Shown here in pieces: positions 34,364-45,662 of a stretch of DNA of 64,000 bases. The translations under genes were made by a program, and so were the position numbers. The notes under the pieces are model-generated. The model made no database searches. It was not told the DNA's origin and saw nothing but the letters and a program-made list of their open reading frames with translations. The DNA comes from Nostoc sp. CENA543 (GTDB taxonomy: Bacteria > Cyanobacteriota > Cyanobacteriia > Cyanobacteriales > Nostocaceae), in the NCBI RefSeq assembly GCF_002896875.1, contig NZ_CP023278.1, positions 372,001 to 436,000 on the forward strand, in the 5' to 3' direction. Each line of letters starts with the position of its first letter. The stretch's first letter is position 1.

Positions 34364-35336
34364 TACCAATTTTGGATTTTAGATTGAAAGCTGACATTCA
34401 TAGGCTATTTCAGAAGCTCAAAACGGTACTAACCAAGCTATTCCAATTTGGTATAACTCTTGATTAACAAGATAATTAAGTAATCTTACTGTCTTTTACA
34501 TAAATCTTGAAAATTTGTCATCTATATTCAGGATGAATATCCGTAGATTTAAATTCGTCTTTAGATACTTGTGTGATTTATTACATTATTTTTAGATAGC
34601 TACTTGCCTGATATTTGTATGATATGCAACAGAAAAATTTGCGTAATGGCAGGACTTTGAACAATCGGATGCAGTTATTTGACAATTTTTATTAAAATCG
34701 CTATGTCAAATTTTCATGACAAAACAGCATAAATACTGAAGTAACTACTTTTCACAATCGATAAGTCTTGTAAAGATACGTAGATATTTACCTAATTTGT
34801 TTTAAACAAGCTTAAAACTTTACTTAGTTATATGGATATATTGTAATTTTTATGTAAAAAAACTTACTTGTGCCAAAAATTTTTAAGTATTAACCAAGTA
34901 ATATATATGACATTGTATCAATAAAACTCCAAATTTCTTTGTAATTAGATATAAGTACAGTTATGTTTTATTGAAAAATATAAAAAAATACTTAAGTATG
35001 GAAATAACAGTTCTTTTAACACTAGTGAAATTTGGCATAAGTAAGTAGACATTTATTGGCTATCTATCGTTTTTGATCATAGTTCCGGTAATACCAAAGC
35101 ATAAACCTTAAATCAAGATAAATTCTCAATTTTTGACCCTGTAATTTATCAGTATAGTGCGTCAGATATAGGTAGATTTATTTTGTATTTAGGAATATCT
35201 TTGTCACAATTATTCTGTTATTAAATAGCAAATTAAGGCTGTTTTGATCGCATGGCAGGCTTTTATATTGCTGCCTATTTTTAGCTGTCAAAATCTACTT
35301 TTTCTCCATATCTTTATTACCAATAAAGGAATCACC
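34364..35336. other. Long AT-rich intergenic region upstream of the terpene synthase gene
   Basis: Nearly 1 kb with no coding frame, repeat array or RNA gene that I can support. It should hold the promoter of the terpene operon. AATAAAGGAATCACC before 35337 is the ribosome-binding site. Confidence 0.6.
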
Positions 35337-36335
35337 ATGCAGAACAATATCACTATCCCAAACCTATATTCCCCCTTTCAGCATCAATTTAATCCTCATG
35401 TAGAAGTATTAGAAGCAACCGTTTTTGATTGGGTGCTGCGTTTCAATCTGATTGCAGATGATTCGGCATTTAAACGGTTTTCTAAAGCTAAATTCTATTT
35501 ATTAATAGCTAGTTGTTATCCAAATTGCCCGCTTGCAGAACTCCAGATTGCCAATGATTGGTTAAGTTGGATGATGACTTGGGATGATGAGTGTGATATT
35601 TCCCACTTATCAACCCAGCCAGAAGTCATGGAAAGATTACATCAGAGATTTATCGAAGTATTAAATGGGGCAGAACTCACAAGTGAAGATTCCCTGCGTT
35701 CTCATGCCTTAGCAGATTTAAGACAAAGAATGTTTCAAAGAGAATGGGCGGCTAATTTTCATTACTTTGTCCATAGTGTAGAAGACTACTTACATGGATG
35801 TATGCAAGAGGCAATCAATCGCTCGCAAAAGAATGTACCTGACATCGATACATATATTCAACTTCGTAGATCAACAGGAGCAATGGAGCCTTTATTTGAA
35901 TTAATAGAATTTACCAATCATTTAACAATTCCCAAAATTTTAAAAGAATACGAAAAACTCAAGCGATTAAAGGACATGACTAACAATATTGTCTGTTGGT
36001 GTAATGATATCTTTTCAGCACCAAAAGAAATGGCTAGTAATGATGTCCATAATTTAGTATTAGTATTGCACTATCAACAAGGGTTATCATTAAACGAAGC
36101 TTTTCAACGTGCAGCAAAAATGCACGATGAAGAAATTAGAAATATGTTAGATATAGAAGCTGCTATCCCCACCTTCAGCACTAGCGCAGATGCTGAATTA
36201 GCCAAATATATATCGGGACTACATAGTTGGATTGGGGGTCATCTTAACTGGTATTCTCTCTCTAAACGCTACAAAACAGCAGAAACAGCAGAGGTATTTG
36301 CCTTACCAGAACTACAATACTCAACTTCTCATTAA
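35337..36335 (+). CDS. Class I terpene synthase (sesquiterpene type)
   Basis: 332 residues from ATG at 35337 with AAGGA ahead; 31 further residues up to 35244 would be non-family. Both metal-binding motifs are intact: DDECD at 83-87 and NDIFSAPKE at 223-231 (NSE/DTE type); the pyrophosphate sensor arginine sits in LRRSTGAMEP near 177 and an RY pair ends the fold (SLSKRY). It should ionise farnesyl diphosphate, making a sesquiterpene such as the germacrene or selinene types known from Nostoc. The product cannot be read from sequence. The flavoprotein gene begins 8 bases past the stop, so the two form an operon. Confidence 0.9.
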   Translation: MQNNITIPNLYSPFQHQFNPHVEVLEATVFDWVLRFNLIADDSAFKRFSKAKFYLLIASCYPNCPLAELQIANDWLSWMMTWDDECDISHLSTQPEVMERLHQRFIEVLNGAELTSEDSLRSHALADLRQRMFQREWAANFHYFVHSVEDYLHGCMQEAINRSQKNVPDIDTYIQLRRSTGAMEPLFELIEFTNHLTIPKILKEYEKLKRLKDMTNNIVCWCNDIFSAPKEMASNDVHNLVLVLHYQQGLSLNEAFQRAAKMHDEEIRNMLDIEAAIPTFSTSADAELAKYISGLHSWIGGHLNWYSLSKRYKTAETAEVFALPELQYSTSH

Positions 36336-36343
36336 GAATTACA

Positions 36344-37711
36344 ATGGAAATTAATCATTCAGTACGTATTGGTATTGTAGGTGCAGCTTGTGCTGGGTTA
36401 ACTGCTGCTGAGGAATTGCGCGATTTAGGATATCAGCACATTACTCTCATTGATGCGAAAAATCGTGCAGGCGGTAAGACATATTCCATTCCATATGCAC
36501 ATAGAACAAAGCAAACACGGGGCATTTATGAAGGTGGAACCGTCTGGGTATTACCCAGTCCTCTCTATAAAAAGTACAAAAAGCGGTACGGTATTTCTGC
36601 CAGCCAGCATATAATGCCCCCAGTGCAAGTGTTTGACTTAAGCAGTGGCAAAATTTCCAGTCCGTTTTTAGTTCAGTCGCAATATTCTGTAGTCAGTCGA
36701 ATCAAACAGGTAGTGAAATTTTTCGGAAAGTTAAAGAAATATACTCGGTACGATGATCCTGGGTATATTAACACTGCTTACCGAGAGATGAGCGAATTTT
36801 CACCGCAATGGTTTGCTAATAACGATTTAGGTTTTATTCGAGAAGCATTAATTCCCATTGCTAATGCTGCACAGTTTGGCCATATAGAGGAAGACGTAGC
36901 AACTGCTTATGTAATCAAACTACTGGCATTGCTCAACCGATGCGATTTACCAAAGAAATTGCTGCTCAATATGCCTCAGTTGCAAGAAGGCAATCAAGAA
37001 TTGTGGAATCGAATTGCGGCAAATCATGATGTCCGTTTGGGACAGACTATTACGCGCGTGACTCGTTCTCAAACAATTCTTGTAGAAACCACCTCCCAGC
37101 AGTGGGAATTTGATCATTTAATTTGGACTGCTCCTGTAGAGGAGTTTCTGAGCCTCGCTGATGCTTCACCTGAAGAAAGAGATATTTTTTCTCAAGTTCG
37201 CACAATTAAGCGAGCAGTTATTACCTGCAAAGTAGAGGGTTTACCTAGCAACATTTTTTACTGTGTCAGAAATACTTCTCAGCAGCCTTTGCCAGCTAGT
37301 TATCCATTGGCAATGTATGAAGTTGATCCTGGCAGCAAGATTTACAGTTTCTATCCATTTATGGATGAGACAACAACTGTAGAGGAACTGGAAAATAGTG
37401 TGCTTGATTTGGTGAAAAGATTGGGAGGTAGTCAAGTCGAATTTTTAACTAAACCTCTCATCTGGAAGTGGTTTGCTCATTTTTCACCTCAGAACCTTCG
37501 TGAAGGAATTTATGAGCGATTAGATATGTTGCAAGGTTGTCAAAATACATACTTTGCCAATGAGTTAACTGCTGGGGTAAGTGTACCCTACGGTATTGAG
37601 TATGCTGCTGATATCGTGCAACGCTTCTTCCCACCACAGGCATCTAGTATAGGGAAGATGTTACAAAAACAAGAGCTTTCTACAGCTTCCAATCAACTAG
37701 CCAGACATTAA
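36344..37711 (+). CDS. FAD-dependent amine oxidase-type flavoprotein
   Basis: 455 residues. A dinucleotide fold begins RIGIVGAACAGLTAAEELRDLG, in which the usual GxGxxG is GAACAG, then ITLIDAKNRAGGKTYS with the ribose-binding acidic residue. A C-terminal FAD segment FANELTAGVSVPYGIEYAAD fits the amine oxidase/phytoene desaturase superfamily. It probably oxidises or desaturates the terpene made by the enzyme 8 bases upstream, in place of the cytochrome P450 found in some Nostoc terpene clusters. That substrate link is inference from the operon. Confidence 0.82.
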   Translation: MEINHSVRIGIVGAACAGLTAAEELRDLGYQHITLIDAKNRAGGKTYSIPYAHRTKQTRGIYEGGTVWVLPSPLYKKYKKRYGISASQHIMPPVQVFDLSSGKISSPFLVQSQYSVVSRIKQVVKFFGKLKKYTRYDDPGYINTAYREMSEFSPQWFANNDLGFIREALIPIANAAQFGHIEEDVATAYVIKLLALLNRCDLPKKLLLNMPQLQEGNQELWNRIAANHDVRLGQTITRVTRSQTILVETTSQQWEFDHLIWTAPVEEFLSLADASPEERDIFSQVRTIKRAVITCKVEGLPSNIFYCVRNTSQQPLPASYPLAMYEVDPGSKIYSFYPFMDETTTVEELENSVLDLVKRLGGSQVEFLTKPLIWKWFAHFSPQNLREGIYERLDMLQGCQNTYFANELTAGVSVPYGIEYAADIVQRFFPPQASSIGKMLQKQELSTASNQLARH

Positions 37712-37757
37712 AACCTATCTTCACTAGTAAAGGCTAATTTCTACTACTTGAGGTTTT

Positions 37758-40700
37758 TTACTTGAGTAGTGGAATTTCAATGAGCAACTCAGTGCCGACT
37801 CCTGGAGTGGAATTACAGATTAATTGACCTTTATGTTTTTCCACAACAATTTGATAACTAATAGATAATCCCAAGCCTGTACCACTGCCTACAGGTTTAG
37901 TAGTGAAAAAGGGATCAAAGATTTTTTCCCGTACCTGCTCTGTCATCCCCAAACCATTATCAGCAATGGTAATTCTTACAGTATTTGAGTCGGTTAACTC
38001 TGTACAAATGCGAATTTCTGGTTGTGTTAGTAGTTGGGTACTGTTGATGGTTAAGCCTTCTAAAGCATCAATCGCATTATTCAGAATATTCATAAACACC
38101 TGATTAAGTTGACCAGCATAACAGTTGACTGGCGGTAGTTTGGCGTATTGTTTATTAATAATAATTGCAGGTAAATCTCGTTTTTCTTGGAGTCGATGCT
38201 GCAAAATCATGAGTGTATTATCAAGACCTTCATGGATATCTACAGGCTTCATGTCTGATTCATCTAGACGAGAAAAGTTACGTAGACCCAATACGATCTG
38301 ACGAATTCTCGCACTTCCTACCATCATTGATTCCAGAGTTTTTGGTAGGTCTTCTGCTATAAAATCTAGGTCGATTTCTGCGGCTTTAGCTGTTACAGCA
38401 GATGAAATATTAGGCAATTCTTGTTGATATAAAAATAATAAGTCCAGCAAATCTTGTACATATTCACGAGTATGGGTAATGTTGCCGTGAATAAAGTTTA
38501 TGGGATTATTAATTTCATGGGCAATACCTGCAATCATTTGACCCAACGAAGACATTTTTTCACTTTGAATTAGTTGAGTTTGTGTACGCTGCAATTCTTG
38601 TAGGGTTTGTTGTAAGCGTTGATTTTGATTATGTAGTTCCTGTGTTCTGGCTTCTACCTTGGCTTCTAAGCTGTGGCTATATTCCTCTAAACTTTGATGA
38701 GCCTGCGCCAAATTATTGTAAAGTATGGCATTTTCTATAGAAATTGCTGCTTGGGTAGTGAGGAGCTTGAGAACTTCCACGCGATCGCAGGTAAAGGCTT
38801 CTGTCAATAAATTGTTTTCTAAGTACAAAATACCCAGAAATTTACCTTGATTGATAATTGGAATACACAATATACTCTTAGGACGCTGCTCTGTAATGTA
38901 GCGATCGCCTGCGAGAAAAGCTACATTTTTAACATTATCAACCACTAAAATATCTCTGTTTCTTTTGACGTAGTTAATCAAGGTTACAGGTACATCGTTA
39001 CTGGATTCTAAATTAGTTGAGGGAAAAGATGTAGAGATAGAAGTCAAATTTGCACTGTGGCTAATTGTGGTAACTGTTAACGCCGATGTATTCTCTTCGC
39101 TTAAAATTAATGCAGATTTAGAAGCTCCAGCATTTTCCATAACTACTTGCATTAATATAGCCAGTAGTTTCTCTATCTCTATCTCGCCAGAGAGAGCTTG
39201 TGAAGCTTTAATGACAGATGCCAAATCTAGAAATTGGGAGGTGCTAGTTTTAGAAGCAATAGCAGTCTGTTGCTCGATTTTATTGGAGATACTTTGATGA
39301 ATAGAGAATGTAATTTTTCCACTGGTGATTTTATCACTTATTTGAAGACTAAGTTTTTCCTGATGAATAACAGGGGCAAGTAATTGCGGATAGCGTTTTG
39401 CCAAATCATCAACTTTAGCTTTGGCTCCCCAGCGACTGTAGTTATAGTAAGCATCTGTTAGATAGGTTTGGGCTATTTTTTGTTTACCCCATTCTAGATA
39501 AAAATTAGCTGCTAGCTCATTAGCTAATGCTTCTTCTTGAATGTACTCATTTTGGTGAGCTAAAGCAATGGCACGATCATAATAATCTATCGCTTCTAGA
39601 TATTGCTTGGACACACGATACTTTTCTGCTTCTACAAGATAATACTTATGCAAATAATTCATGGGTGCATGACGCGCCCAATGCTGCATTTTTTCTTGGT
39701 TGGCGATTACATATTGAAAAATTTGTTCTTTTTCATTTTCTGGACTAACTGAATAGATTGCTAAACGAGTCAGTGAATCATAGAAATATAGTTGCGGAGT
39801 TATCAACATTCCTATGCCACCATATAAATACTGCTTGGCATAATTTGTATATGCCAAAGCATTATTGTATTCACCAAACAAATAACATATTATAGTTTTG
39901 CATAAATGCAAGTGTAAAATTGCAATCCCATCATTAGATTTAAGATGGATAGAGAGATTGTTATCTTCATCATAAGCATCGCCAACTAATCTACAAATTT
40001 GTTCCGTATTACCTAATAGATTTAATACTGTTTGCCGATAAATCTCGTTCCAGTAAAATACTCTTTCTTGTTTAATTTGATGAATTGAATTGCTATGTTT
40101 CTCTAATTCGGGGAGTAGGCTACTTAATTCTGCACCTTTAAAAAACAGGAAGTAGGAATAAGCATTAATAGCGTAACTAGCAAATTCCAAATCTCCAGTT
40201 TCTATGCCTGATAAATAAGCATCTAAAAATGAGTTTATGCTTTCTCTAATATGCTCTTTCCAATGTCTAATATGGGCATTGAATGAGTGACAAATTTTCG
40301 CTGTAACTGCTTGTGTTTGGAATTTATCTGTTAATTCTGTAGCAAGTTTGCCAAACTGATAGCCATCTTCAATATTATCTACAGAACCACACAGGATTAA
40401 ACCATACACAACATATGCAAAAGCAGATAACAAATTATTGCCATATTTGAGTGATAAATGAATTTGCTTGAGCGCAATTAATATAAATAAATTAGGATTA
40501 GATTGATAAGCAAAAACAATGATGTTTGATAATAAACGCATGACCGCTAGTGGTCTTTCTGCAACCATTTCTGGCAAATCAATTAAAGTTTTAATACTCC
40601 GATTAGCCAGATTTGAATTTATTTGTTGCATTTCCTGCTGAATATCAAGCTCAGTGGGATTTTCAGGAAATTCCACTCCCAGCGATTGTAAAAATACTAA

Positions 40701-43439
40701 TCCAGTATTTACAGCCTCTATAGCTTTATTCTGCGCTCCATAGGCTTGAATTTTAATTTCATAAACTTTGACTTTTTCTAGCAAGGTTTTGGCATTTAAC
40801 AAAACTATCTGAACCAATGTTTCCATCTGGTCAAAATCACCAGCCAAGTAGGCTGCCTCTGCTGCTGTCTCGTATAATGCTAGAGTCAGTTCATATTTTG
40901 TTTCCCATTTGTCGTCTGTAAGCAGTTCAATTCCGGTCTTTAAATATTTAACTGCTGCTGTATAAGCTGTGGAAGTTAAAGCTTTCCGTCCAGCAAGTAA
41001 ATTCATGGCGGCTAGTTCATCGCGCTGAGTATGATCTGTGATTAATTCCACAGATATATTGAACTGATTCACTAGCTGAAAAATATTAGCTTCTCGTTCT
41101 TGAATGGGAATATTATTTAACAATAATGTGCCAATCTTTAAATGAATTTCTTTTCTTTCTGTTTCTGGAATTAAGCTATAAGCAGCCTGTTGGACTCGGT
41201 CATGAATAAATTTATACTTAGGTATGGGAAAATTACAATTTTTTACATTATTCTTTGCACTCTTATCTATAGAAAAATCATTACTATCTTGAAATAATTT
41301 ATAAACGTCTGTTTGTGCTAAGATGATGCCCTCATGTAATGAATGCCAGATATCAGATGCAGTATCTACTACCGATTTCTCGCGAATAATTGCTAATGTT
41401 TTCAAGTCAAATTCATTACCAATACAAGCTGCCAATTTTAAAACATTTTGCGTCATTTTTGGCAATTTTTCTATCTGCATTGCCATGAATTGTACGACAT
41501 CATCTGTAAGAGCTAATTCCTGTATTTTATTAATGTCGTACTGCCAATATCTCAACTCAAAGTTAAATTTAACTATGTTATCTTGATGTAAAAATTTTAA
41601 AAACTGGGTAGCAAAGAAAGGATTACCTTTAGTTTTAGCAAACACCATTTGAGTCAAGGGAATAGCTATTGCTTCTTCACAATGTAGAGTATCAGCAATG
41701 AGAAGATTTAAATGACTTTGATTTAAAGGCAATAGGTCTATGGAGTTGATTTTAGTTCCTGTTTTAGAGATTTCTTGGATTGTTAAAGCAAGCGGATGAG
41801 TTGGACTAACTTCATTGTGACGGTATGCACCGATTAAGAGTAAACTACCTGCGGCTTGATCATCGGTGTCTGTTGTATCGACTAACCAAGGTTCTCCATC
41901 AAAGATGGGTGTCCAAACATTTTCCTTAATTTCTGGATGGGATGAAGTAGAATTTTCTTGTATTCCATGACTTTGACTCATCAGGAATTGAATAAATTTT
42001 AATGAAGCTGTATCTGCCCATTGCAAGTCATCTAAGAAAATTACTAAGGGATGGGACTTAGTATTAAATACTTGAATAAATCTTTGGAATAAGAGATTAA
42101 AGCGGTTTTGAATAGCCATCCCAGAGAGTTCTGACACTGATGGCTGTTTACCAATAATTTTTTCTAGTTCAGGAATGACATCAATAATTACTTGAGCTTG
42201 TTCGCCTAAAGCTGACAGAATTTTAGTCCGCAATTGCTGAATTTGGGCATCATTTTCTAATAGTATTTGCCCAATTAAATCACGAAAAGCTTGTACTAAT
42301 CCTGATAGGGGAATATCCCGTTGAAATTGATCGAACTTGCCTTTAATGAAGTAACTTTGTTGCCGGACAATGGGTTTGTGAATTTCATTAACAACTGCTG
42401 TTTTACCGATACCAGAAAATCCTGCGACTAAAATCATCTCTGTCGCGCCCTTAGTGACACGTTCAAAAGCTGCAAGTAAGGTAGCAACTTCTTGTTGACG
42501 ACCATAAAGTTTTTCTGGGATGAGGAATCGGTCAGAAATATCTTTTTGCGCTAATTCAAAGGGAGCAATTTCGCCATTTTGTTGCCATTGGTGATGACAA
42601 ATTTCTAGGTCATATTTAAGTCCATAGGCACTTTGATAACGGTCTTCGGCGTTTTTCGCCATCAATTTGGCGACAATATCACAAATTACCTGGGGGATCT
42701 CTTCGTTAATACTCAAAAGCGGTGGTTCTTTGGCAATGTGGGAGTACACCAACTCCATTGGATCTTGGTTGGTAAATGGTAAGTGTCCATTGAGAAGTTC
42801 AAAAAATGTCACGCCCAAAGAATAGAAATCACTACGGTAATCAATACCTCGGTTCATTCTTCCTGTTTGTTCAGGGGAGATGTAAGCTAATGTTCCTTCT
42901 AAGACATTGGGATTGGTAATATTTTGAATTTCTCTGGGTAATAGAGTGGCGATACTAAAATCAATTAGTTTAATTTCTTGGGTGTTGGGGTTGATGAGGA
43001 TATTGGCAGGTTTGATGTCTTTATGGATGATGCGATCGCGATGTAATTCTGCCAAAATAGACACTATGGCTATTGCTATCGGTAAAAACTCCGTGATGGT
43101 TAATCGATATTCTTGTATGATTTTATACTGTTTTACCCAGTCACTTAATGAGGTACTGTTAAAGTCCTCCATAACTAGAGCATAGCCGTTACGATAGTTT
43201 TCTAAACACAGAGGTTTAACTATCCCTGCAATATCTAGATTTTTGGTAATGGTGTACTGATTACGGAATTGAGCAATTTCATTAAACGTAGGGTATTCAT
43301 TCCGCATCAATTTAATGATCACAGGTTTTCGGTCTTTTTCTCTAATAGCTCGATAAACCAGGGTTTTGCTGCCAACATAAACTTGTTCTATGATCTGATA
43401 TCCAGATAGAGGAAAAAAAGTATTTGATAAGGCTATCAT
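37758..43439 (-). CDS. Ser/Thr-His multisensor hybrid kinase
   Basis: 1,893 residues. Order: Ser/Thr kinase at about 10-275 (VIIKL lysine, [11 protein letters not shown] near 141, DFS for [21 protein letters not shown]); STAND/AAA ATPase with [13 protein letters not shown] near 346 and FLDDLQWAD; a long helical, TPR-like region (about 750-1380); GAF domain (about 1410-1575); coiled coil; HisKA with the phosphorylation site [14 protein letters not shown] near 1640; HATPase with [24 protein letters not shown] and [13 protein letters not shown]. Both catalytic ends look complete, and no receiver domain is fused. It converges on the terpene operon with 46 bases between stops. A hybrid sensor protein was also noted near Nostoc terpene genes, so a regulatory tie is possible but unproved. 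Confidence 0.93.
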   Translation of the reverse strand: MIALSNTFFPLSGYQIIEQVYVGSKTLVYRAIREKDRKPVIIKLMRNEYPTFNEIAQFRNQYTITKNLDIAGIVKPLCLENYRNGYALVMEDFNSTSLSDWVKQYKIIQEYRLTITEFLPIAIAIVSILAELHRDRIIHKDIKPANILINPNTQEIKLIDFSIATLLPREIQNITNPNVLEGTLAYISPEQTGRMNRGIDYRSDFYSLGVTFFELLNGHLPFTNQDPMELVYSHIAKEPPLLSINEEIPQVICDIVAKLMAKNAEDRYQSAYGLKYDLEICHHQWQQNGEIAPFELAQKDISDRFLIPEKLYGRQQEVATLLAAFERVTKGATEMILVAGFSGIGKTAVVNEIHKPIVRQQSYFIKGKFDQFQRDIPLSGLVQAFRDLIGQILLENDAQIQQLRTKILSALGEQAQVIIDVIPELEKIIGKQPSVSELSGMAIQNRFNLLFQRFIQVFNTKSHPLVIFLDDLQWADTASLKFIQFLMSQSHGIQENSTSSHPEIKENVWTPIFDGEPWLVDTTDTDDQAAGSLLLIGAYRHNEVSPTHPLALTIQEISKTGTKINSIDLLPLNQSHLNLLIADTLHCEEAIAIPLTQMVFAKTKGNPFFATQFLKFLHQDNIVKFNFELRYWQYDINKIQELALTDDVVQFMAMQIEKLPKMTQNVLKLAACIGNEFDLKTLAIIREKSVVDTASDIWHSLHEGIILAQTDVYKLFQDSNDFSIDKSAKNNVKNCNFPIPKYKFIHDRVQQAAYSLIPETERKEIHLKIGTLLLNNIPIQEREANIFQLVNQFNISVELITDHTQRDELAAMNLLAGRKALTSTAYTAAVKYLKTGIELLTDDKWETKYELTLALYETAAEAAYLAGDFDQMETLVQIVLLNAKTLLEKVKVYEIKIQAYGAQNKAIEAVNTGLVFLQSLGVEFPENPTELDIQQEMQQINSNLANRSIKTLIDLPEMVAERPLAVMRLLSNIIVFAYQSNPNLFILIALKQIHLSLKYGNNLLSAFAYVVYGLILCGSVDNIEDGYQFGKLATELTDKFQTQAVTAKICHSFNAHIRHWKEHIRESINSFLDAYLSGIETGDLEFASYAINAYSYFLFFKGAELSSLLPELEKHSNSIHQIKQERVFYWNEIYRQTVLNLLGNTEQICRLVGDAYDEDNNLSIHLKSNDGIAILHLHLCKTIICYLFGEYNNALAYTNYAKQYLYGGIGMLITPQLYFYDSLTRLAIYSVSPENEKEQIFQYVIANQEKMQHWARHAPMNYLHKYYLVEAEKYRVSKQYLEAIDYYDRAIALAHQNEYIQEEALANELAANFYLEWGKQKIAQTYLTDAYYNYSRWGAKAKVDDLAKRYPQLLAPVIHQEKLSLQISDKITSGKITFSIHQSISNKIEQQTAIASKTSTSQFLDLASVIKASQALSGEIEIEKLLAILMQVVMENAGASKSALILSEENTSALTVTTISHSANLTSISTSFPSTNLESSNDVPVTLINYVKRNRDILVVDNVKNVAFLAGDRYITEQRPKSILCIPIINQGKFLGILYLENNLLTEAFTCDRVEVLKLLTTQAAISIENAILYNNLAQAHQSLEEYSHSLEAKVEARTQELHNQNQRLQQTLQELQRTQTQLIQSEKMSSLGQMIAGIAHEINNPINFIHGNITHTREYVQDLLDLLFLYQQELPNISSAVTAKAAEIDLDFIAEDLPKTLESMMVGSARIRQIVLGLRNFSRLDESDMKPVDIHEGLDNTLMILQHRLQEKRDLPAIIINKQYAKLPPVNCYAGQLNQVFMNILNNAIDALEGLTINSTQLLTQPEIRICTELTDSNTVRITIADNGLGMTEQVREKIFDPFFTTKPVGSGTGLGLSISYQIVVEKHKGQLICNSTPGVGTELLIEIPLLK

Positions 43440-43730
43440 TGCAGGGATTTTTATATTTTTATTGATCGATTTAATTTTATTATTCCCTCAAATTTATTAT
43501 TATCCAAATATTCTTTAACAAAAAATATATTTAAAAAATAAAAAAAATGAATAATTTTTGCTTCAGTATTACCACTTAATTAATGCTTATTTCCCAATAA
43601 AAATCAATTCTAAATTCCACTGAATTAATATTTTCATATCTAGATATTTTATAAGTAATAGCACTGAAATATGCAATTCATACCAATTATTTATGAAGCT
43701 GCATATAATTTGATCCCTACTAGAGCATCG

Positions 43731-43836
43731 ATTCAGTAATCAAAAACCTAACTTCCCTGCGAGGGAAGGGGGAGCCAAACTCCCCTCTCATCTTAGGAGA
43801 GGGGTAGGGGGAGAGGTTCTTTCAAGATTACTGAAT
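43731..43836. repeat. MITE-like element with 11-base terminal inverted repeats
   Basis: ATTCAGTAATC at 43731-43741 is exactly complementary to 43826-43836. Inside are hairpins CTTCCCTGCGAGGGAAGG and CTCCCCTCT/AGAGGGG. There is no coding content. Confidence 0.7.
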
Positions 43837-43850
43837 TGGTGTTTAGGCAC

Positions 43851-43917
43851 CCTTAAAAAAGGGGGAACAAAAAACAAAATTAAAGTCCCCTTAAAAAGGA
43901 GACTTTAGGGGGAGCTA
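43851..43917. repeat. CCTTAAAAAAGGGGG-type dispersed repeat
   Basis: Two related blocks, ACCCTTAAAAAAGGGGGAAC and GTCCCCTTAAAAAGGAGAC, with inverted pairs AAAGTCCCC/GGGGGA; typical of dispersed cyanobacterial repeats. Confidence 0.55.
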
Positions 43918-43932
43918 AATATGTGTAAACTG

Positions 43933-44820
43933 TTAAATCTCTGCCACTGCACGTTCAATTAAACGGCGTGCTAGGGTTTGAGTACCTGTGTGTTCGTAGT
44001 AATTGGTAGATACATCTAAAAATGCTGCTAGATAATCTAACTTGTCATCAGAAAATTGAATAAAACTTTGCAAATTACCCGCAACTTTTTGGGGACTTAA
44101 ATTATTGGCAGCGACAATGCCACCCATCCAACCTTTGACTGAATCTAAGCTGTTACCAATAAAATCGAGTTTACTGCCAACATTATTACCAGGAATTAAA
44201 TCTTTAATTCCTTGGAAAGTAGAATTTTTATCTAACTCATTGGGGTTGGTTTGACTTAATCCAGATAAAGCTTTATTAATAAAGTCTGGCCCCAAGGGTA
44301 TCAAACCATCAACGCAGACTAAAGCCACCATACGAATTAGGGATTCGCCACTGTATTCTCCTAAAGAAGCGACAAAATCACCGATACTATCACCAGGAAT
44401 GCCATTAATTTGACAAAAAGCGACTAATTCCGCTACTAATTTCAAAGATAAATCGATGACTTGAGCCTTATCTGGTTTGGGAGTAATTGAGTTGAGAAAA
44501 CCTAAAAGTGGAATGCTCTCACCAACTTTATTAGCTAAAGCTGCTGCACCTAAAGCCTTATCTGTATTGTCAACCGTTTGATAAAGCCACATTGCTGTTT
44601 GATATCCTTGGGAGCGATCATTGTAAAGATAGATTGCTCGTTCGCCAATTTGCTGAATTAAGCTCTCATCAGTTTCCCCAGTAACAGTCTTAATAGTATT
44701 GACAAAGCCGACTGTATTTTGCCACTCACCAGGAGCGACAAAATCTAAAGCATTTAACATGGAAATCGTCAATCCACTGGTTGGTAATTGATCAACCAAC
44801 TCAAAAATTGGTTTGCTCAC
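43933..44820 (-). CDS. Hypothetical all-helical protein
   Basis: 295 residues from a GTG start at 44820, with AGGAG seven bases upstream (the next in-frame ATG is well inside). Mostly helical and soluble, with no signal peptide or membrane segment. Phrases such as FVAPGEWQNTVGFVNTIK, QTAMWLYQTVDNTDKALGAA and TNYYEHTGTQTLARRLIERA do not match a family I know. The lipoprotein gene is 76 bases downstream-to-upstream of it on the same strand, so they could form an operon in which the lipoprotein is first. Function unknown. Confidence 0.65.
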   Translation of the reverse strand: MSKPIFELVDQLPTSGLTISMLNALDFVAPGEWQNTVGFVNTIKTVTGETDESLIQQIGERAIYLYNDRSQGYQTAMWLYQTVDNTDKALGAAALANKVGESIPLLGFLNSITPKPDKAQVIDLSLKLVAELVAFCQINGIPGDSIGDFVASLGEYSGESLIRMVALVCVDGLIPLGPDFINKALSGLSQTNPNELDKNSTFQGIKDLIPGNNVGSKLDFIGNSLDSVKGWMGGIVAANNLSPQKVAGNLQSFIQFSDDKLDYLAAFLDVSTNYYEHTGTQTLARRLIERAVAEI

Positions 44821-44896
44821 AAAAATCTCCTAATTTAGATTTGATTATTCTTGATGACAAAGTATTTTCCACTCTGTTCTTGAGTGTGAATACAGA

Positions 44897-45406
44897 CTAT
44901 TTAAGTTTGGCTAGTCCATCTAGATTAAATTTGGCAATCCAATCAGCGCGATCGCTAGCTTTAAATGATGGGGAACGCGATAATACTTTTACCTGATATT
45001 TACCCACTAACACCGCAGTTTGGGTATTACCTACTTCCACAGCCGGATAACCAGCGATATTTTTCGTACTATTAGAAAACTTCGCGGCTGCGCCTGGTGT
45101 ACTGCTAGTATCCGAAATCGATAACACCGCTACGTCTTTACCAGCTTTCTTTAATTTAGCTTCAGCAAAACCCTTTTTCTCTTGAGTGTAGACTCGTTGA
45201 TAATCAGCTTCCTCACTGGGGAAAAATTTATTGAACTCACTCCCTTGAGTTGCATTTTTCGCAACCGCCTGACCACTTTTTTGACGACTGCTTTCTTGTT
45301 GTACTTGATCAAAGCGACCTGGTGCTTTGGCAGTACAACCTGTAGTCAGTAATAACACTGACAGCAACACAGCAGCTAAGACCCTACGCGCACGAGTAAA
45401 AATCAT
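44897..45406 (-). CDS. Putative lipoprotein
   Basis: 169 residues. A lipobox ends the signal sequence (LLSVLLLTTGC, cleavage before Cys at about 24), so the mature protein is lipid anchored outside the cytoplasm. The rest is a small basic domain, with VAVLSISDTSSTPGAAAKF, YPAVEVGNTQTAVLVGKYQVKV and a DWIAKFNLDGL end. No family recognised. AGGAG lies nine bases before the ATG. It is followed 76 bases on by the GTG-started helical gene. Confidence 0.75.
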   Translation of the reverse strand: MIFTRARRVLAAVLLSVLLLTTGCTAKAPGRFDQVQQESSRQKSGQAVAKNATQGSEFNKFFPSEEADYQRVYTQEKKGFAEAKLKKAGKDVAVLSISDTSSTPGAAAKFSNSTKNIAGYPAVEVGNTQTAVLVGKYQVKVLSRSPSFKASDRADWIAKFNLDGLAKLK

Positions 45407-45500
45407 CTCTAGCTTCTCCTAATAGTTGAGCTTTGAGGCAATTATCTGTGCTGCTGCCAGTTTCTACCCAGAAACTTTACCTTTTGATAAGTATTTGGCT

Positions 45501-45660
45501 TAGGGGTGTAAGGGTGTAGGGGTGTAAGGGTTGAAGGGTGGGTTTCAATCCCCACCCAACACGGTTGCACTAAAGAGCAAAGTTTCTAACCCTTGCGTTA
45601 GGTTGGGTGCTAGTTTTTCCCCCTACACCCTCACACCCCTATACCCCTACACCCCTACAT
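45501..45660. repeat. GGGGTGTAA tandem repeats and their inverted copies
   Basis: GGGGTGTAAGGGTGTAG units at 45501-45540 are followed about 80 bases later by inverted-type ACACCCCTATACCCCTACACC units (split) at 45621-45660. The two tracts could pair into a long imperfect stem between the lipoprotein gene and the end of the ATPase gene. Confidence 0.6.
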
Positions 45661-45662
45661 CC

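Larger units (their letters stand above)
43440..43932. other. Intergenic region with MITE-like elements
   Basis: The left part (43440-43700) is AT rich and should hold the promoter of the large kinase gene. The right part is made of the inverted-repeat element at 43731-43836 and the CCTTAAAAAAGGGGG-type repeats at 43851-43917. Confidence 0.65.
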
